Source of the DNA: Fibrella aestuarina BUZ 2
GTDB taxonomy: Bacteria > Bacteroidota > Bacteroidia > Cytophagales > Spirosomataceae
NCBI RefSeq assembly: GCF_000331105.1
Contig: NC_020054.1
Coordinates: forward strand, 4,452,257 to 4,516,256
Length of the DNA stretch: 64,000 nucleotides
Direction: 5' to 3'
Under the pieces are notes generated by a model that made no database searches, was not told the origin of the DNA, and worked only from the letters and a program-made list of their open reading frames with translations. Below, piece by piece: positions 9,685 to 18,735 of this stretch. Each line of letters begins with the position of its first letter. The stretch's first letter is position 1. The translations under genes were made by a program, and so were the position numbers.

Positions 9685-10803
9685 ATGAAATATGTATTAA
9701 AAACCGGTGGTATGGCTGTACTGGCTATGCTGTCGATCCTGTCCTGCAAACAGACGGTTCGGGAACTGAACCCGGCGGTCACCCCGGTCAGCACCCTGAC
9801 GGCCCCTGCCAACAACGCCAGTGTCAAGCTGGAACCGTCGACGCCCGCCAGTGTGCAGTTCAAATGGGAACCCACCCAGGCAATCGAAGGGGTGCTCTAC
9901 GAGGTGGCCTTCGACAAAACCGACGGCGATTTCAGCAAGCCCTTCTACAAGACCGTTTCCGACGGGCTGGGGGTGCAGCCGCAGCTAACGCTCAGCCACA
10001 ACGATCTGAAGAAAATTGCGGCGCTGGGCGGTATCGGCGCTTCGTCGACGGGCAGCGTCAAATGGACGGTCTTAGCGTCAGTTGCGTTCAATCGGCAGGC
10101 AGGTACGTCCACCCGCGTCCTGACCATGACCCGACCAGCCGGATTTACCGAGCTTCCAGACAGCTTGTACCTGACCGGTACGGCCACTGAAGGAGGCGAC
10201 GACGTGACCAAGGGGATCAGGCTGAAAAAAGTGGAAGACGGCATCTTTGAGGTGTATACCTCGCTGAAGGGAGGCACCTATCGGCTGACGGACAGGCTGA
10301 CGGGCACCGGCAAGAGCTACTATATCGCGAACGACACCATCCGGGAAGGCACCTCGCGCACCACCCTGACTGGTCCGGCGAAAACGTACCGCTTACGGTA
10401 TGATTTCAACGTAGCCTCCACGCAGGCAACCGAAATACAGTCGATCGGGCTGTTCATGTCGGCTTACAACAAAGAGATAGGTACGTTGACGTATGCGGGT
10501 AATGGCACCTGGACAGCCGCCAGCATTCCCGTCGAGTTCTATCCGTTCTCCTGGGGTCGAGATGAACGCTATAAGTTTGCGGTGCACACCGCGACCGGCA
10601 CGGAGTATATGGGCAGTTCGAACGTGAACAACAACAGCCCGGCCGGGGCCCCTGCCTCTTATTTCTACCTTCAGCCGGTGTCGAATAGCCAATGGGACAA
10701 CACCTACAAGTTCGACCCATCTGCCGATCTGAAGAAGGTGAAGGTAGACCTTTTCCTGCGGGCCACTGCCCCCTACAGCCATCAGGTAACCGTGCTGAAG
10801 TAA
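9685..10803 (+). CDS. SusE/SusF-like surface lipoprotein
   Basis: A 372-aa protein with a lipobox (LSILSCKQT). The N-terminal part (STLTAPANNASVKLEPSTPASVQFKWEP, split here: TAPANNASVKLE then SVQFKWEP) resembles the Ig-like SusE domain. Two beta-rich modules follow, with PDSLYLTGTATEGG-type openings as seen in SusE/SusF starch-binding modules. Such proteins add glycan-binding sites next to SusCD. No enzyme motif is visible. It is the last of the binding/transport group; a hairpin separates it from the enzymes. Confidence 0.8.
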   Translation: MKYVLKTGGMAVLAMLSILSCKQTVRELNPAVTPVSTLTAPANNASVKLEPSTPASVQFKWEPTQAIEGVLYEVAFDKTDGDFSKPFYKTVSDGLGVQPQLTLSHNDLKKIAALGGIGASSTGSVKWTVLASVAFNRQAGTSTRVLTMTRPAGFTELPDSLYLTGTATEGGDDVTKGIRLKKVEDGIFEVYTSLKGGTYRLTDRLTGTGKSYYIANDTIREGTSRTTLTGPAKTYRLRYDFNVASTQATEIQSIGLFMSAYNKEIGTLTYAGNGTWTAASIPVEFYPFSWGRDERYKFAVHTATGTEYMGSSNVNNNSPAGAPASYFYLQPVSNSQWDNTYKFDPSADLKKVKVDLFLRATAPYSHQVTVLK

Positions 10804-10846
10804 GCCCCGGCTTGCTGCCAGTACGCTGGTGATCCGCTTCCAACAC

Positions 10847-10880
10847 CCTGTGCCAGTTGCCTCACCGCAGCTGGCACAGG
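10847..10880 (+). promoter_or_regulatory. Intercistronic hairpin between binding and enzyme genes
   Basis: CCTGTGCCAG (10847-10856) and CTGGCACAGG (10871-10880) are perfect 10-bp arms with a 14-base loop, located 44 bp after the SusE/F-like stop and 15 bp before the GH76 ATG. No T-run follows. It may be a partial terminator or an mRNA processing/stability element that lets the SusCDE part be expressed more strongly than the enzymes. Confidence 0.5.
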
Positions 10881-10895
10881 TTAAAGACTCCCGTT

Positions 10896-12110
10896 ATGAA
10901 CCGCTTTCTTTTCACCGGGCTATCACTCGCCGTAGTCGTCACCCTCCTGTCGGCCTGCGAGGACAAGCAGCAGCCCGACCCCATTGCTGGTCCCGATACA
11001 ACCAAGCCCAACGTACCCAGCCCGACCGTGTCGCGGTACCTGACGGCGGCCCGGAAAACCCATGATTACGTGCTGGCTAACTTGCTGACGCCCTACAAGA
11101 GCTACCGGGTCAACGCCACCACCGACCCCAATTCGGCTTTTGAGTGGTACAACGTGAGTCAGATATACGCCGATGCCGCCATGGTGAAGCGGGGCGACAC
11201 GACGTACGCGACCTACATGAACGATAGCTTCAACTGGATGAGTCACTTCTGGGACGACGCCAGCCCCAACGGCGGCTACTTTGCCTTCGTGCGCATCGAC
11301 GGCACCGGGAAAGGCTCCGATCCGCTGAAATACATCGATGACAATTCCCTGTCTGGCGTAATCTACCTCGACGCCTACGCTGTCAGCACCGGGGCGATGA
11401 AAACAGCGTACCTGGACAAAGCGAAGGCCTGCGCCAACTGGCTGATCAAAAGCGGCACTTGGGATACCACCTTCGACGGGGGTTTCTGGTGGAACACCGC
11501 CAAAACGGTGAAGCCAACCCAGTCCAACGGGCTGGCGATGCAGTTATTCACGCGGTTGTACATGATCACCGGCGAGTCGATTTACCGCGACTGGGCGACA
11601 AACGTTAACAACTGGTTGTCAACTAAATTATACGAAAGCAGCACCGGCCTGTTCGTCTGGCAGATTGATCAGTCGGGCAAGCGGTTCACCGAAAAATTCA
11701 CCTACGACAACGCGATCATGGTCGAAGCGTTTCTGCTATACGGGGAAGCCATGAACGACCCGTCGTATCAGGTGAAGGCGCAGGCGCTGGGCAACGCCAT
11801 GAACCGGACGCTGTGGGATAAAACGCATAACGTATACATTTTCAACACGAGCGACCGCCGAATCAGCCCCGCCTGGTGCGGGTGGGGGTCGCAGGCTATG
11901 ATCAGGCTGTACGAATCGGATAAAAACGCGTCGTGGCTGGGCTACGCGCAGGGCAACATCGACGCCATTAACACGGTCCTGAGAGAGCCCAATTCAGGCG
12001 GTTATTACCAATTTGCCGGTCTGGACGGTGCCGGTCGATACACAAACATCGAAGGCGTCGACGTGGCCTGGATGCAGCGCCTGCAAGCCTTGCTCTCGAC
12101 GTATCGATAA
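10896..12110 (+). CDS. GH76 lipoprotein, likely surface endo-alpha-1,6-mannanase
   Basis: A 404-aa protein from the ATG at 10896. The upstream TTG at 10857 would lie inside the hairpin and spoil the signal peptide. A lipobox (TLLSACEDKQQPD) with acidic residues right after the Cys suggests outer-membrane, probably surface, anchoring. GH76 features are the paired aspartates IDDN (about residues 148-149), GGFWWNTAKTVK, SNGLAMQLFTRLY and FTYDNAIMVEAFLLY, on an (alpha/alpha) barrel. GH76 enzymes cleave the alpha-1,6-mannan backbone internally with retention. It probably makes the oligosaccharides that SusCD imports. A paralogue with a different export signal lies two genes downstream. Confidence 0.82.
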   Translation: MNRFLFTGLSLAVVVTLLSACEDKQQPDPIAGPDTTKPNVPSPTVSRYLTAARKTHDYVLANLLTPYKSYRVNATTDPNSAFEWYNVSQIYADAAMVKRGDTTYATYMNDSFNWMSHFWDDASPNGGYFAFVRIDGTGKGSDPLKYIDDNSLSGVIYLDAYAVSTGAMKTAYLDKAKACANWLIKSGTWDTTFDGGFWWNTAKTVKPTQSNGLAMQLFTRLYMITGESIYRDWATNVNNWLSTKLYESSTGLFVWQIDQSGKRFTEKFTYDNAIMVEAFLLYGEAMNDPSYQVKAQALGNAMNRTLWDKTHNVYIFNTSDRRISPAWCGWGSQAMIRLYESDKNASWLGYAQGNIDAINTVLREPNSGGYYQFAGLDGAGRYTNIEGVDVAWMQRLQALLSTYR

Positions 12111-12145
12111 CCCGTTAGAACAGCCTCCATTCAATTTATTCTGGA

Positions 12146-14506
12146 ATGAAACTACGCAAAAGCATCCCTTTCCTCCCGTCGCTGCTCCTCATTGCCCTGC
12201 TGACGCCCTGCGCGGTAAACGGGCAAAACGTGCTCCGGTACGTCGATCCGAACATCGGCACGGCCCACAGCCGCTGGTTCTTCTACACGCCCGCCGCCGT
12301 ACCCCACGGCATGGCCAAACTGGCGCCTTCGACCAATGGTCATTACGGCAACAATCAGGGCTGGGAAGCCGTGGGCTATGATACCCGGCACAATTCCATC
12401 GAAGGCTTTGTGCACTTTCACGAATGGCAGGTTGGGGGCGTAAGCTTCATGCCGACCACGGGTGAGCTGAAGGTTAAACCCGGTCTGCTTGACAACCCCA
12501 CCAGCGGTTACCGGTCCAGATTCGATCGCAAAAACCAGGTGGCCGAACCAGGCTACTACAAAGTCCTGCTCGACGATTACCAGATCACCGCTGAGCTCAC
12601 CGCGACCAGCCATGTCGGCTTCCACCGGTATACGTTCCCCAAAAACGACCAGTCGAGGGTGCTGTTAGACATTGGCAACGTGCAGGGTGAAAGTGGCGAA
12701 GTGCGGACCGCAGCCATCCGGATGACCGACGATACGCACTTCGAAGGTTCTGTTACCACGTACCCAAAATACGTAAGGACCTACGATGCGAACGGGCAGG
12801 TGTCGATGTACATCTGGGGGGAAGTGAGCAAAAAACCACGGTCGGTCGGGGCGTTTTCAGACAGCGGTATTCGCCCCAACAGCCGCGAAGCAACCGGAAA
12901 GGGAGCCGGGCTTTTTCTGGACTACGCCACTAATGCTAACGAAGCCATTGAGTTGAAAGTGGGGCTCTCGTACACCTCGATCGCCAATGCAAAAGCAAAT
13001 TTTGAGGCCGAAGCGTCGGGATTGACGTTTGAAAAAGCCAGAAAACAGGCCCAGCAAACGTGGCAAACCGAACTAGGAAAGTTAACTGTGGAGGGCAACG
13101 AAGCCAGTAAGGTCAAATTCTACACGGGACTGTTCCATGCGCTGTTGGGTCGTGGCATCGCCAACGACGTGAACGGCTCTTACCCCCGGCACGATGGGGG
13201 CATTGGTCAGTTACCCCGCGACAAAAACGGAAAATTCAGCTATAATTTTTACAACACGGATGCCATCTGGGGCGCCTATTGGAACCTGACGCAGTTGTGG
13301 GCGCTGTCGTATCCGGAGCGATATACCGATTTTGTGCAGACCCAACTGGCGGTTTACAAAGAGCGCGGTTGGTTTGGCGATGGCATTGCCAACAGCAACT
13401 TCGTCTCGGGCGTCGGCACCAATTTTGTCGGGCTGGCCATTGCCGGGGCGTATCAGGCAGGCATACGGGATTACGATACCAATCTGGCGTATCAGGCCAT
13501 CCGGGCCAACGAACGCAACGGACGCAACCGCCCCGTGGGTTCGGGCAAACTGGACGTAGAGGCCTTTGTGAAACGTGGGTACGTTCCCTACCTCGACGAA
13601 GATAAAACCGATTCGACGGGTTCGCACTTTGCCGCCTCCCACACGCTGGAGTACAGTTTCAGCGCGTTCGCCGCCGCCCAACTGGCCAAAGCGATGGGCA
13701 AACAGCCCGACTATCAGCAATTCCTGAAGGCCTCCAACGGTTGGAAGTTGCTGTATGAACCAGGTCAAAAACTGGTCCGGCCCAAAAAGGCGGATGGCAC
13801 GTTCATCAGTAAGTTCGATCCGTACGAACCCTGGCGCGGTTTTCAGGAAGGCAATGCCGTGCAATACACCTTTTTCGTGCCACAGAATCCCAAGGCGCTG
13901 ATCGAAGCCATCGGCGAAACCACGTTCAATAACCGCCTCGACAGCATCTTCACGGCAGCGCAGAAAAATGGCTTCGGCGGCGGCAAAGAGATCGATGCCT
14001 TTGCTGGCATCAAGTCGATTTATAACCACGGCAATCAGCCTAACCTGCACATCAGCTGGCTCTTCAACTTCTCGAAAAAGCCGTGGCTTACCCAAAAATG
14101 GACGCGTGCCATCTGCGACGAGTTCTACGGCACCGAACCCATCCACGGCTACGGTTACGGGCAGGATGAAGACCAGGGACAGTTGGGATCTTGGTACGTG
14201 ATGGCCGCCCTTGGCCTGTTCGACGTGAAAGGATTTACCGATCTACGACCAATTGTCGAGTTGGGAAGTCCCGTCTTCGACAAGGCCACCATTCGATTAG
14301 GCGATGGCAAACAGCTTCGGATTGAAGCCAAAAACAACTCGGCCCAGAACGTGTACGTGCAGTCGGCGACCTTCAACGGAAAACCCCTGACGAACTGCTG
14401 GCTCTACCGCGATGAACTGATGAAGGGTGGCAAACTCACCTTCGTGATGGGGAGCCAGCCCAATACGAACTGGGGGATTCAAACGCCCCCGCCTTCGGCC
14501 CAATAA
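12146..14506 (+). CDS. GH92 exo-alpha-mannosidase, secreted
   Basis: A 786-aa protein with a cleavable signal peptide (LLLIALLTPCAVNGQN). Family GH92 is clear from the opening YVDPNIGTAHSRWFF and AVPHGMAKLAPSTNG. The catalytic domain contains GNQPNLHISWLFNF and GYGYGQDEDQGQLGSWYVM (about residue 668), and the C-terminal sandwich completes it. GH92 enzymes are Ca2+-dependent inverting alpha-mannosidases that trim alpha-1,2/1,3/1,4/1,6-linked side chains. They are a signature of mannan or N-glycan utilisation loci. With no lipobox (the Cys has no proper context) it is likely periplasmic. The linkage cannot be told from the sequence. Confidence 0.93.
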   Translation: MKLRKSIPFLPSLLLIALLTPCAVNGQNVLRYVDPNIGTAHSRWFFYTPAAVPHGMAKLAPSTNGHYGNNQGWEAVGYDTRHNSIEGFVHFHEWQVGGVSFMPTTGELKVKPGLLDNPTSGYRSRFDRKNQVAEPGYYKVLLDDYQITAELTATSHVGFHRYTFPKNDQSRVLLDIGNVQGESGEVRTAAIRMTDDTHFEGSVTTYPKYVRTYDANGQVSMYIWGEVSKKPRSVGAFSDSGIRPNSREATGKGAGLFLDYATNANEAIELKVGLSYTSIANAKANFEAEASGLTFEKARKQAQQTWQTELGKLTVEGNEASKVKFYTGLFHALLGRGIANDVNGSYPRHDGGIGQLPRDKNGKFSYNFYNTDAIWGAYWNLTQLWALSYPERYTDFVQTQLAVYKERGWFGDGIANSNFVSGVGTNFVGLAIAGAYQAGIRDYDTNLAYQAIRANERNGRNRPVGSGKLDVEAFVKRGYVPYLDEDKTDSTGSHFAASHTLEYSFSAFAAAQLAKAMGKQPDYQQFLKASNGWKLLYEPGQKLVRPKKADGTFISKFDPYEPWRGFQEGNAVQYTFFVPQNPKALIEAIGETTFNNRLDSIFTAAQKNGFGGGKEIDAFAGIKSIYNHGNQPNLHISWLFNFSKKPWLTQKWTRAICDEFYGTEPIHGYGYGQDEDQGQLGSWYVMAALGLFDVKGFTDLRPIVELGSPVFDKATIRLGDGKQLRIEAKNNSAQNVYVQSATFNGKPLTNCWLYRDELMKGGKLTFVMGSQPNTNWGIQTPPPSAQ

Positions 14507-14551
14507 GGGTCGCGTTACAGGCGATTATGCTCAACAAACCAGGAATGACCT

Positions 14552-15766
14552 ATGATTTTGAGTCAAATATGGGCCAGGTACGTTGCCGGGCTGTCGGTAA
14601 TCAGCGGGCTTTTCGTGTGTCAGGCGGCGGTAGGGCAATCGCCTAAACCGTCGGCTGTTTACCTGAGCCGGGCGCGGGAAGCGTACGCTAACGTATGGAA
14701 CCGGTACCGGGTACCTGCCTACACGCTGTTCTCTGAAAACTACCCGTCGAATCACGCCGATTCGCTGACCTACATGCAGGGTGGTGGCGTCAAGGAGAAG
14801 GCGGTGAGTTTTCTGTGGCCCTTTTCGGGCCTGTTCTCCGCGACCAACGTGTTGCTGAAAACGCCATCGGAACGTAAACAGCAATTATTTTATCTGGACA
14901 GTCTGGTAGCCGGTATGGAGAAATACCGCGACACCAGCCGTTCGCCCGTTGGCTATCAGGCCTATCCGGTTCAGTTCGAAAAAGCAGACCGGTATTACGA
15001 TGACAACGGGCTGGTGGGTATCGACTACATGGAAGCGTACCTGAACACCCGGAACCCACTGTACCTAACGCGGGCAAAAGCCGTTTTTGCGTTCATTCTG
15101 AGTGGGTGGGACGACGAGCTGGGTGGTGGAGTCACCTGGCTGGAGGGGCATCGTGATCAGAAGCCGGCCTGTTCCAACGGCATGGCTACCCTTACGGCGC
15201 TAAAGCTGTATCAGGGCACAAAAGACCCATATTACCTTAAGTGGGGCCAGCAGTTTTACAACTGGATGCACGCCAACCTGCTTGATTCGACCGGCGTGTA
15301 TGCTAATGACCGCAAAGCGACGGGGGCGGTGAACCGGGTTTTCTACACGTATAACTCCGGCTCCATGCTCGAAGCGGCGGTGCTGCTGTACCAGTTTACC
15401 GGCGATAAGCAGTACCTCAAACAGGCCGAACAGCTGGCCCGAGACACGTTTGTTCACTTCGACAAGCGGCCGCATCCGGCTCCAATGGCTATCCAGATCG
15501 ACCTACCCTGGTTTGTTACCGTGCTCTTCAGAGGCTACGACGCGCTGTACCGGGTCAATGGCGATTACCAATACGTGGCCAAGATCAACGAAAGTCTGGA
15601 TTACGCCTGGCAGCATTCCCGCGATCAATACGGCTTGGTCACCCATAGCTGGATGCCCGATCCCAAGGAACTGGCGAAACCCAAATGGTTGCTGGATCAG
15701 GCGTGCATCGCCGAACTGTATGCGCGGCTAAGTCTGCTCGAAAAAGAACGAGAAACAAAACGATAA
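14552..15766 (+). CDS. Second GH76 alpha-1,6-mannanase, secreted
   Basis: A 404-aa protein with an N-terminal signal (GLSVISGLFVCQAAVGQS) that looks like signal peptidase I type rather than a lipobox. GH76 landmarks are stronger than in its paralogue: YYDDNGLVGIDYMEAY (paired Asp at about 150-151), GGGVTWLEGHRDQKPACSNG and YTYNSGSMLEAAVLLY. It probably cuts imported alpha-1,6-mannose chains in the periplasm, complementing the surface GH76 and the GH92 upstream. It ends 6 bp before the ROK kinase start. An alternative is a different (alpha/alpha)6 barrel activity, but the motif set favours GH76. Confidence 0.85.
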   Translation: MILSQIWARYVAGLSVISGLFVCQAAVGQSPKPSAVYLSRAREAYANVWNRYRVPAYTLFSENYPSNHADSLTYMQGGGVKEKAVSFLWPFSGLFSATNVLLKTPSERKQQLFYLDSLVAGMEKYRDTSRSPVGYQAYPVQFEKADRYYDDNGLVGIDYMEAYLNTRNPLYLTRAKAVFAFILSGWDDELGGGVTWLEGHRDQKPACSNGMATLTALKLYQGTKDPYYLKWGQQFYNWMHANLLDSTGVYANDRKATGAVNRVFYTYNSGSMLEAAVLLYQFTGDKQYLKQAEQLARDTFVHFDKRPHPAPMAIQIDLPWFVTVLFRGYDALYRVNGDYQYVAKINESLDYAWQHSRDQYGLVTHSWMPDPKELAKPKWLLDQACIAELYARLSLLEKERETKR

Positions 15767-15772
15767 GCCCAC

Positions 15773-16723
15773 ATGGAAGAAAAAGCGACCATCGCCATCG
15801 ACCTGGGAGGAACCCGTATCAAACTGGGGCTGGTCAGAGCCGGTACCGTTCTGTTGACGAGCCAGATGGAGTCGCAGTCGGGTCAGGGTTTGCAGGCCCG
15901 GCTACCCCAGCTTGAAACCGCCATCAACGCCATGCTGGCCCAGGCCCGCCTGACGGCCGCTGATCTGAGCGGCATCGGCATCGCCATACCGGGCATTGTT
16001 GACCCCATTAACAAACGCGTGCTGACGATCAACGGCAAATACAGCGATGCGCCTAACCTCGACCTGCCCGCCTGGGCCCACGAAACCTGGGGTTTACCGC
16101 TGTACCTGGAAAATGATACCCGCGCGGCCCTGCTCGGCGAATGGCAACACGGCAGCGGCCGGGGCTACGACAACGTCGTGCTGATGACGCTCGGTACCGG
16201 CATCGGCACATCGGCGGTGATCGAGGGTCGACTGCTGCGCGGCAGGCATTTTCAGGCGGGCATCCTGGGTGGGCACGTCGTCATCAACACCCAGGGTAAC
16301 CAATGCAACTGCGGCACCGTTGGCTGCGCCGAGGCTGAAGCGTCGACCTGGAGCCTGAACGAGCGGGCGACGGCGCATGCAACGTACCCACAGAGTTTAC
16401 TTTGCGGGTACGATACCGTTGATTACGAAGCCGTTTTTCGTTGTGCTCAGCAGGGTGATGCACTGGCTACCACCCTGCGCAACGACAGCATTGCCGTGTG
16501 GGCCGCCTGCGCCTACAACCTGGTGCAGGCGTACGACCCGGAAGTGCTCATCCTGGGCGGAGGCGTGATGGCCAGCCGCGACGCCATTATCCCCCCGATT
16601 CAGGAGCGACTGAATCAAAACGCCTGGGCAACCTGGGGCCATGTGGCCGTTGTGCCGGGCACCTTATCCGACTCCGCAGCCCTGCTGGGTGTCGCCACGT
16701 TAGCATACAACCTCCATATATGA
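15773..16723 (+). CDS. ROK-family sugar kinase (likely mannokinase)
   Basis: A 316-aa cytoplasmic kinase. It shows the ATP-binding AIDLGGTRIKLGLV at the N-terminus, LENDTRAALLGEW carrying the catalytic Asp region, TLGTGIGTSAV, and the ROK zinc motif CNCGTVGCAE near residue 178. There is no N-terminal helix-turn-helix, so it is an enzyme and not a NagC/Mlc type repressor. In this locus it should phosphorylate mannose delivered by the MFS porter, making mannose-6-P for the next enzyme. Its TGA overlaps the ATG of the isomerase gene by 4 bp (ATGA), which implies coupled translation. Glucose or fructose kinase activity is also possible. Confidence 0.88.
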   Translation: MEEKATIAIDLGGTRIKLGLVRAGTVLLTSQMESQSGQGLQARLPQLETAINAMLAQARLTAADLSGIGIAIPGIVDPINKRVLTINGKYSDAPNLDLPAWAHETWGLPLYLENDTRAALLGEWQHGSGRGYDNVVLMTLGTGIGTSAVIEGRLLRGRHFQAGILGGHVVINTQGNQCNCGTVGCAEAEASTWSLNERATAHATYPQSLLCGYDTVDYEAVFRCAQQGDALATTLRNDSIAVWAACAYNLVQAYDPEVLILGGGVMASRDAIIPPIQERLNQNAWATWGHVAVVPGTLSDSAALLGVATLAYNLHI

Positions 16724-18507
16724 ACGTTTTAACACCATCAATCTTCGACAAATTTCCCAGCATTCCGGTAGAAGGGGAAACCTGCACGACGGGTTGGGAG
16801 CCGATCGTTTCCCTCCTTCGGGGCCGCATCCGGTCGATGAATCAAGCCAAAACCGTCGTGGCCGTCGATACGTACCTGGGCGTGTATACCGACGAGGTCG
16901 TCACGGGCCTACGCGCCCTGTCGGACCAGCTAACCGTCGTCGACACAAGTCAGGCCCTGCGCAGTCCAGCCGAAATCAATGACCTGATCAATGATTTCGT
17001 CACGGATGATCCGGTGTTTGGGTACGTATGTCCGTATGAGTTGCCGACCTTTTTCGACGAAGCTAAACTGACGGCGTGCCAACAAACGATTCAGGCAGTT
17101 ACGGAAGGCGTGGTGCTGCTTATTGGCGCGGGGGCTGCGTTGTTTGTCGACCAGCCCGATCTGCTGCTGTACGCAGATATGCCCCGGTGGGAGATCCAGC
17201 TTCGGTTCCGGAAAAATCGGGCAGGTAATCTAGGGGCTTATAACGCCGACGCCCTGTTTGCCTACCAGTACAAACGGGCTTTCTACGTGGACTGGAAAGT
17301 GCTGGATCGCCACAAAAAGCAGTACATGGAGCGCTGGGATTATATGGTGGACACGACCCTGGAAGGAACACCCAAACTGATCAGCGGCACGGCCCTGCGC
17401 AAAGCCATGGCACTCACCGTTCAGCGACCTTTCCGGGTGGTTCCTTTCTTTGATCCGGGCCCGTGGGGTGGTCAGTGGCTGAAAGAAGTCTGCGACCTGG
17501 ACCGGTCGGCGGTAAACTACGCCTGGGGGTTCGATTGCGTGCCCGAAGAGAATAGCCTGCTCTACCAATTTGATGGCGAAACGGTTGAAATTCCGTCGAT
17601 CGACGTGGTCTTCAGCCACCCTGTCGAACTGCTGGGCGAAGCCGTGTTTAATGCGTTTGGCGCCGAATTTCCGATCCGATTTGACTTTCTGGACACCATT
17701 GAGGGGGGCAACCTTAGTTTACAGGTGCACCCCCTGCACGAGTACATGCGGGAGAAGTTCGGTATGGGCTATACCCAGAATGAGAGCTATTATTTCCTGG
17801 AAGCCAAAGAAGACGCCTGCGTGTATCTGGGCCTGAAAGAAGGCATCAGTCCAAACGCGATGATCGGTGATCTGGAAAAGGCGCAGCACGGCGGCATTGA
17901 TTTCGACGCCGAAAAGTACGTTGAGAAATGGCCGATCAAGAAGCACGACCATGCCTTGATTCCCGCCGGGACGGTTCACTGTTCGGGGGCCAATAGCGTT
18001 GTGCTCGAAATCAGCGCGACACCCTTCAACTTCACCTTCAAACTCTGGGATTGGGGCCGAACGGGACTAGACGGACAGCCCCGACCGATCTCTCTTGAAC
18101 ACGGCAAAAACAACATCCAGTGGGATCGGACGACCGGCTGGACAAAGGCTAACCTGCTCAATCAGATTGAAGAGATTGGCCACGGTGATGGCTGGCGGGA
18201 AGAGCGGACGGGACTGGATGCCGATTCGTTCATCGAAACCCGACGGCACTGGTTTTCATCGTCGGTCACGCACCACACGCAGGGCGTGGTGAATGTCATT
18301 AACCTGATTGAAGGCGATGAAGCCGTCGTTGAAAGCCCGACGGGGGCGTTTGCGCCCTTTGTGGTTCACTATGCCGAGACGTTCATCGTACCGGCCGCGG
18401 TGGGTGCCTACACGATCCGGCCGTTTGGCGGAAGCGAGGGCCAGACGATAGGTACGTTGAAAGCTTATATACGAACGGAAAAGCTGAACGACCAGACGCT
18501 CAAGTAA
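16720..18507 (+). CDS. Class I mannose-6-phosphate isomerase with extra N-terminal domain
   Basis: The true start is the ATG at 16720, overlapping the kinase stop by 4 bp, giving 595 aa. The catalytic part starts near residue 240 (PFFDPGPWGGQWLKEV) and carries the zinc-site motif SLQVHP (334-338) and IPAGTVHCSG, both diagnostic of type I phosphomannose isomerase. It interconverts mannose-6-P and fructose-6-P and so links the locus to glycolysis. About 230 residues precede this domain. They contain LLLYADMPRWEIQLRFRK and YKRAFYVDWKVLDRHKKQ, which remind me of a nucleoside/uridine-kinase-like fold, but no Walker A GxxxxGK[ST] is visible. A non-catalytic or regulatory role is a guess. Classic ManA is about 300-390 aa, so this is a long form. 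Confidence 0.9.
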   Translation: MNVLTPSIFDKFPSIPVEGETCTTGWEPIVSLLRGRIRSMNQAKTVVAVDTYLGVYTDEVVTGLRALSDQLTVVDTSQALRSPAEINDLINDFVTDDPVFGYVCPYELPTFFDEAKLTACQQTIQAVTEGVVLLIGAGAALFVDQPDLLLYADMPRWEIQLRFRKNRAGNLGAYNADALFAYQYKRAFYVDWKVLDRHKKQYMERWDYMVDTTLEGTPKLISGTALRKAMALTVQRPFRVVPFFDPGPWGGQWLKEVCDLDRSAVNYAWGFDCVPEENSLLYQFDGETVEIPSIDVVFSHPVELLGEAVFNAFGAEFPIRFDFLDTIEGGNLSLQVHPLHEYMREKFGMGYTQNESYYFLEAKEDACVYLGLKEGISPNAMIGDLEKAQHGGIDFDAEKYVEKWPIKKHDHALIPAGTVHCSGANSVVLEISATPFNFTFKLWDWGRTGLDGQPRPISLEHGKNNIQWDRTTGWTKANLLNQIEEIGHGDGWREERTGLDADSFIETRRHWFSSSVTHHTQGVVNVINLIEGDEAVVESPTGAFAPFVVHYAETFIVPAAVGAYTIRPFGGSEGQTIGTLKAYIRTEKLNDQTLK

Positions 18508-18522
18508 GGCGTAGACAGAGCG

Positions 18523-18607
18523 CGATCTGTAGCTATTGACCACTGAAACACCATCCACGCGGCAGCGGAGGAGGCAATTACGGGTCTGTAGCTACGGATC
18601 GTTTTTT
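18523..18607 (+). terminator. Terminator of the mannan locus
   Basis: The arms CGATCTGTAGCTA (18523-18535) and TAGCTACGGATCG (18589-18601) pair over 13 bp with one G-U pair, and six Ts follow at 18602-18607. The stem closes a 53-base loop. It lies 15 bp after the isomerase stop and ends the 16-kb locus. The rest of the 228-bp gap to the next gene shows no other clear signal. Confidence 0.6.
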
Positions 18608-18735
18608 GTTTCTCGTTCGGGCAGCCTACCCTAAGTAGTACTGCCCATGACCGTGTGGCGACGATGGGCCGCCACAAATCTTTTTGGGGGCTTGCAACGG
18701 CCCGTTGGGGAGCGACGTAATCTAAGGCAAAACGT

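Noticed and set aside
15773..16723. ROK protein as transcriptional repressor
   Set aside because: There is no N-terminal helix-turn-helix and the kinase residues are present.
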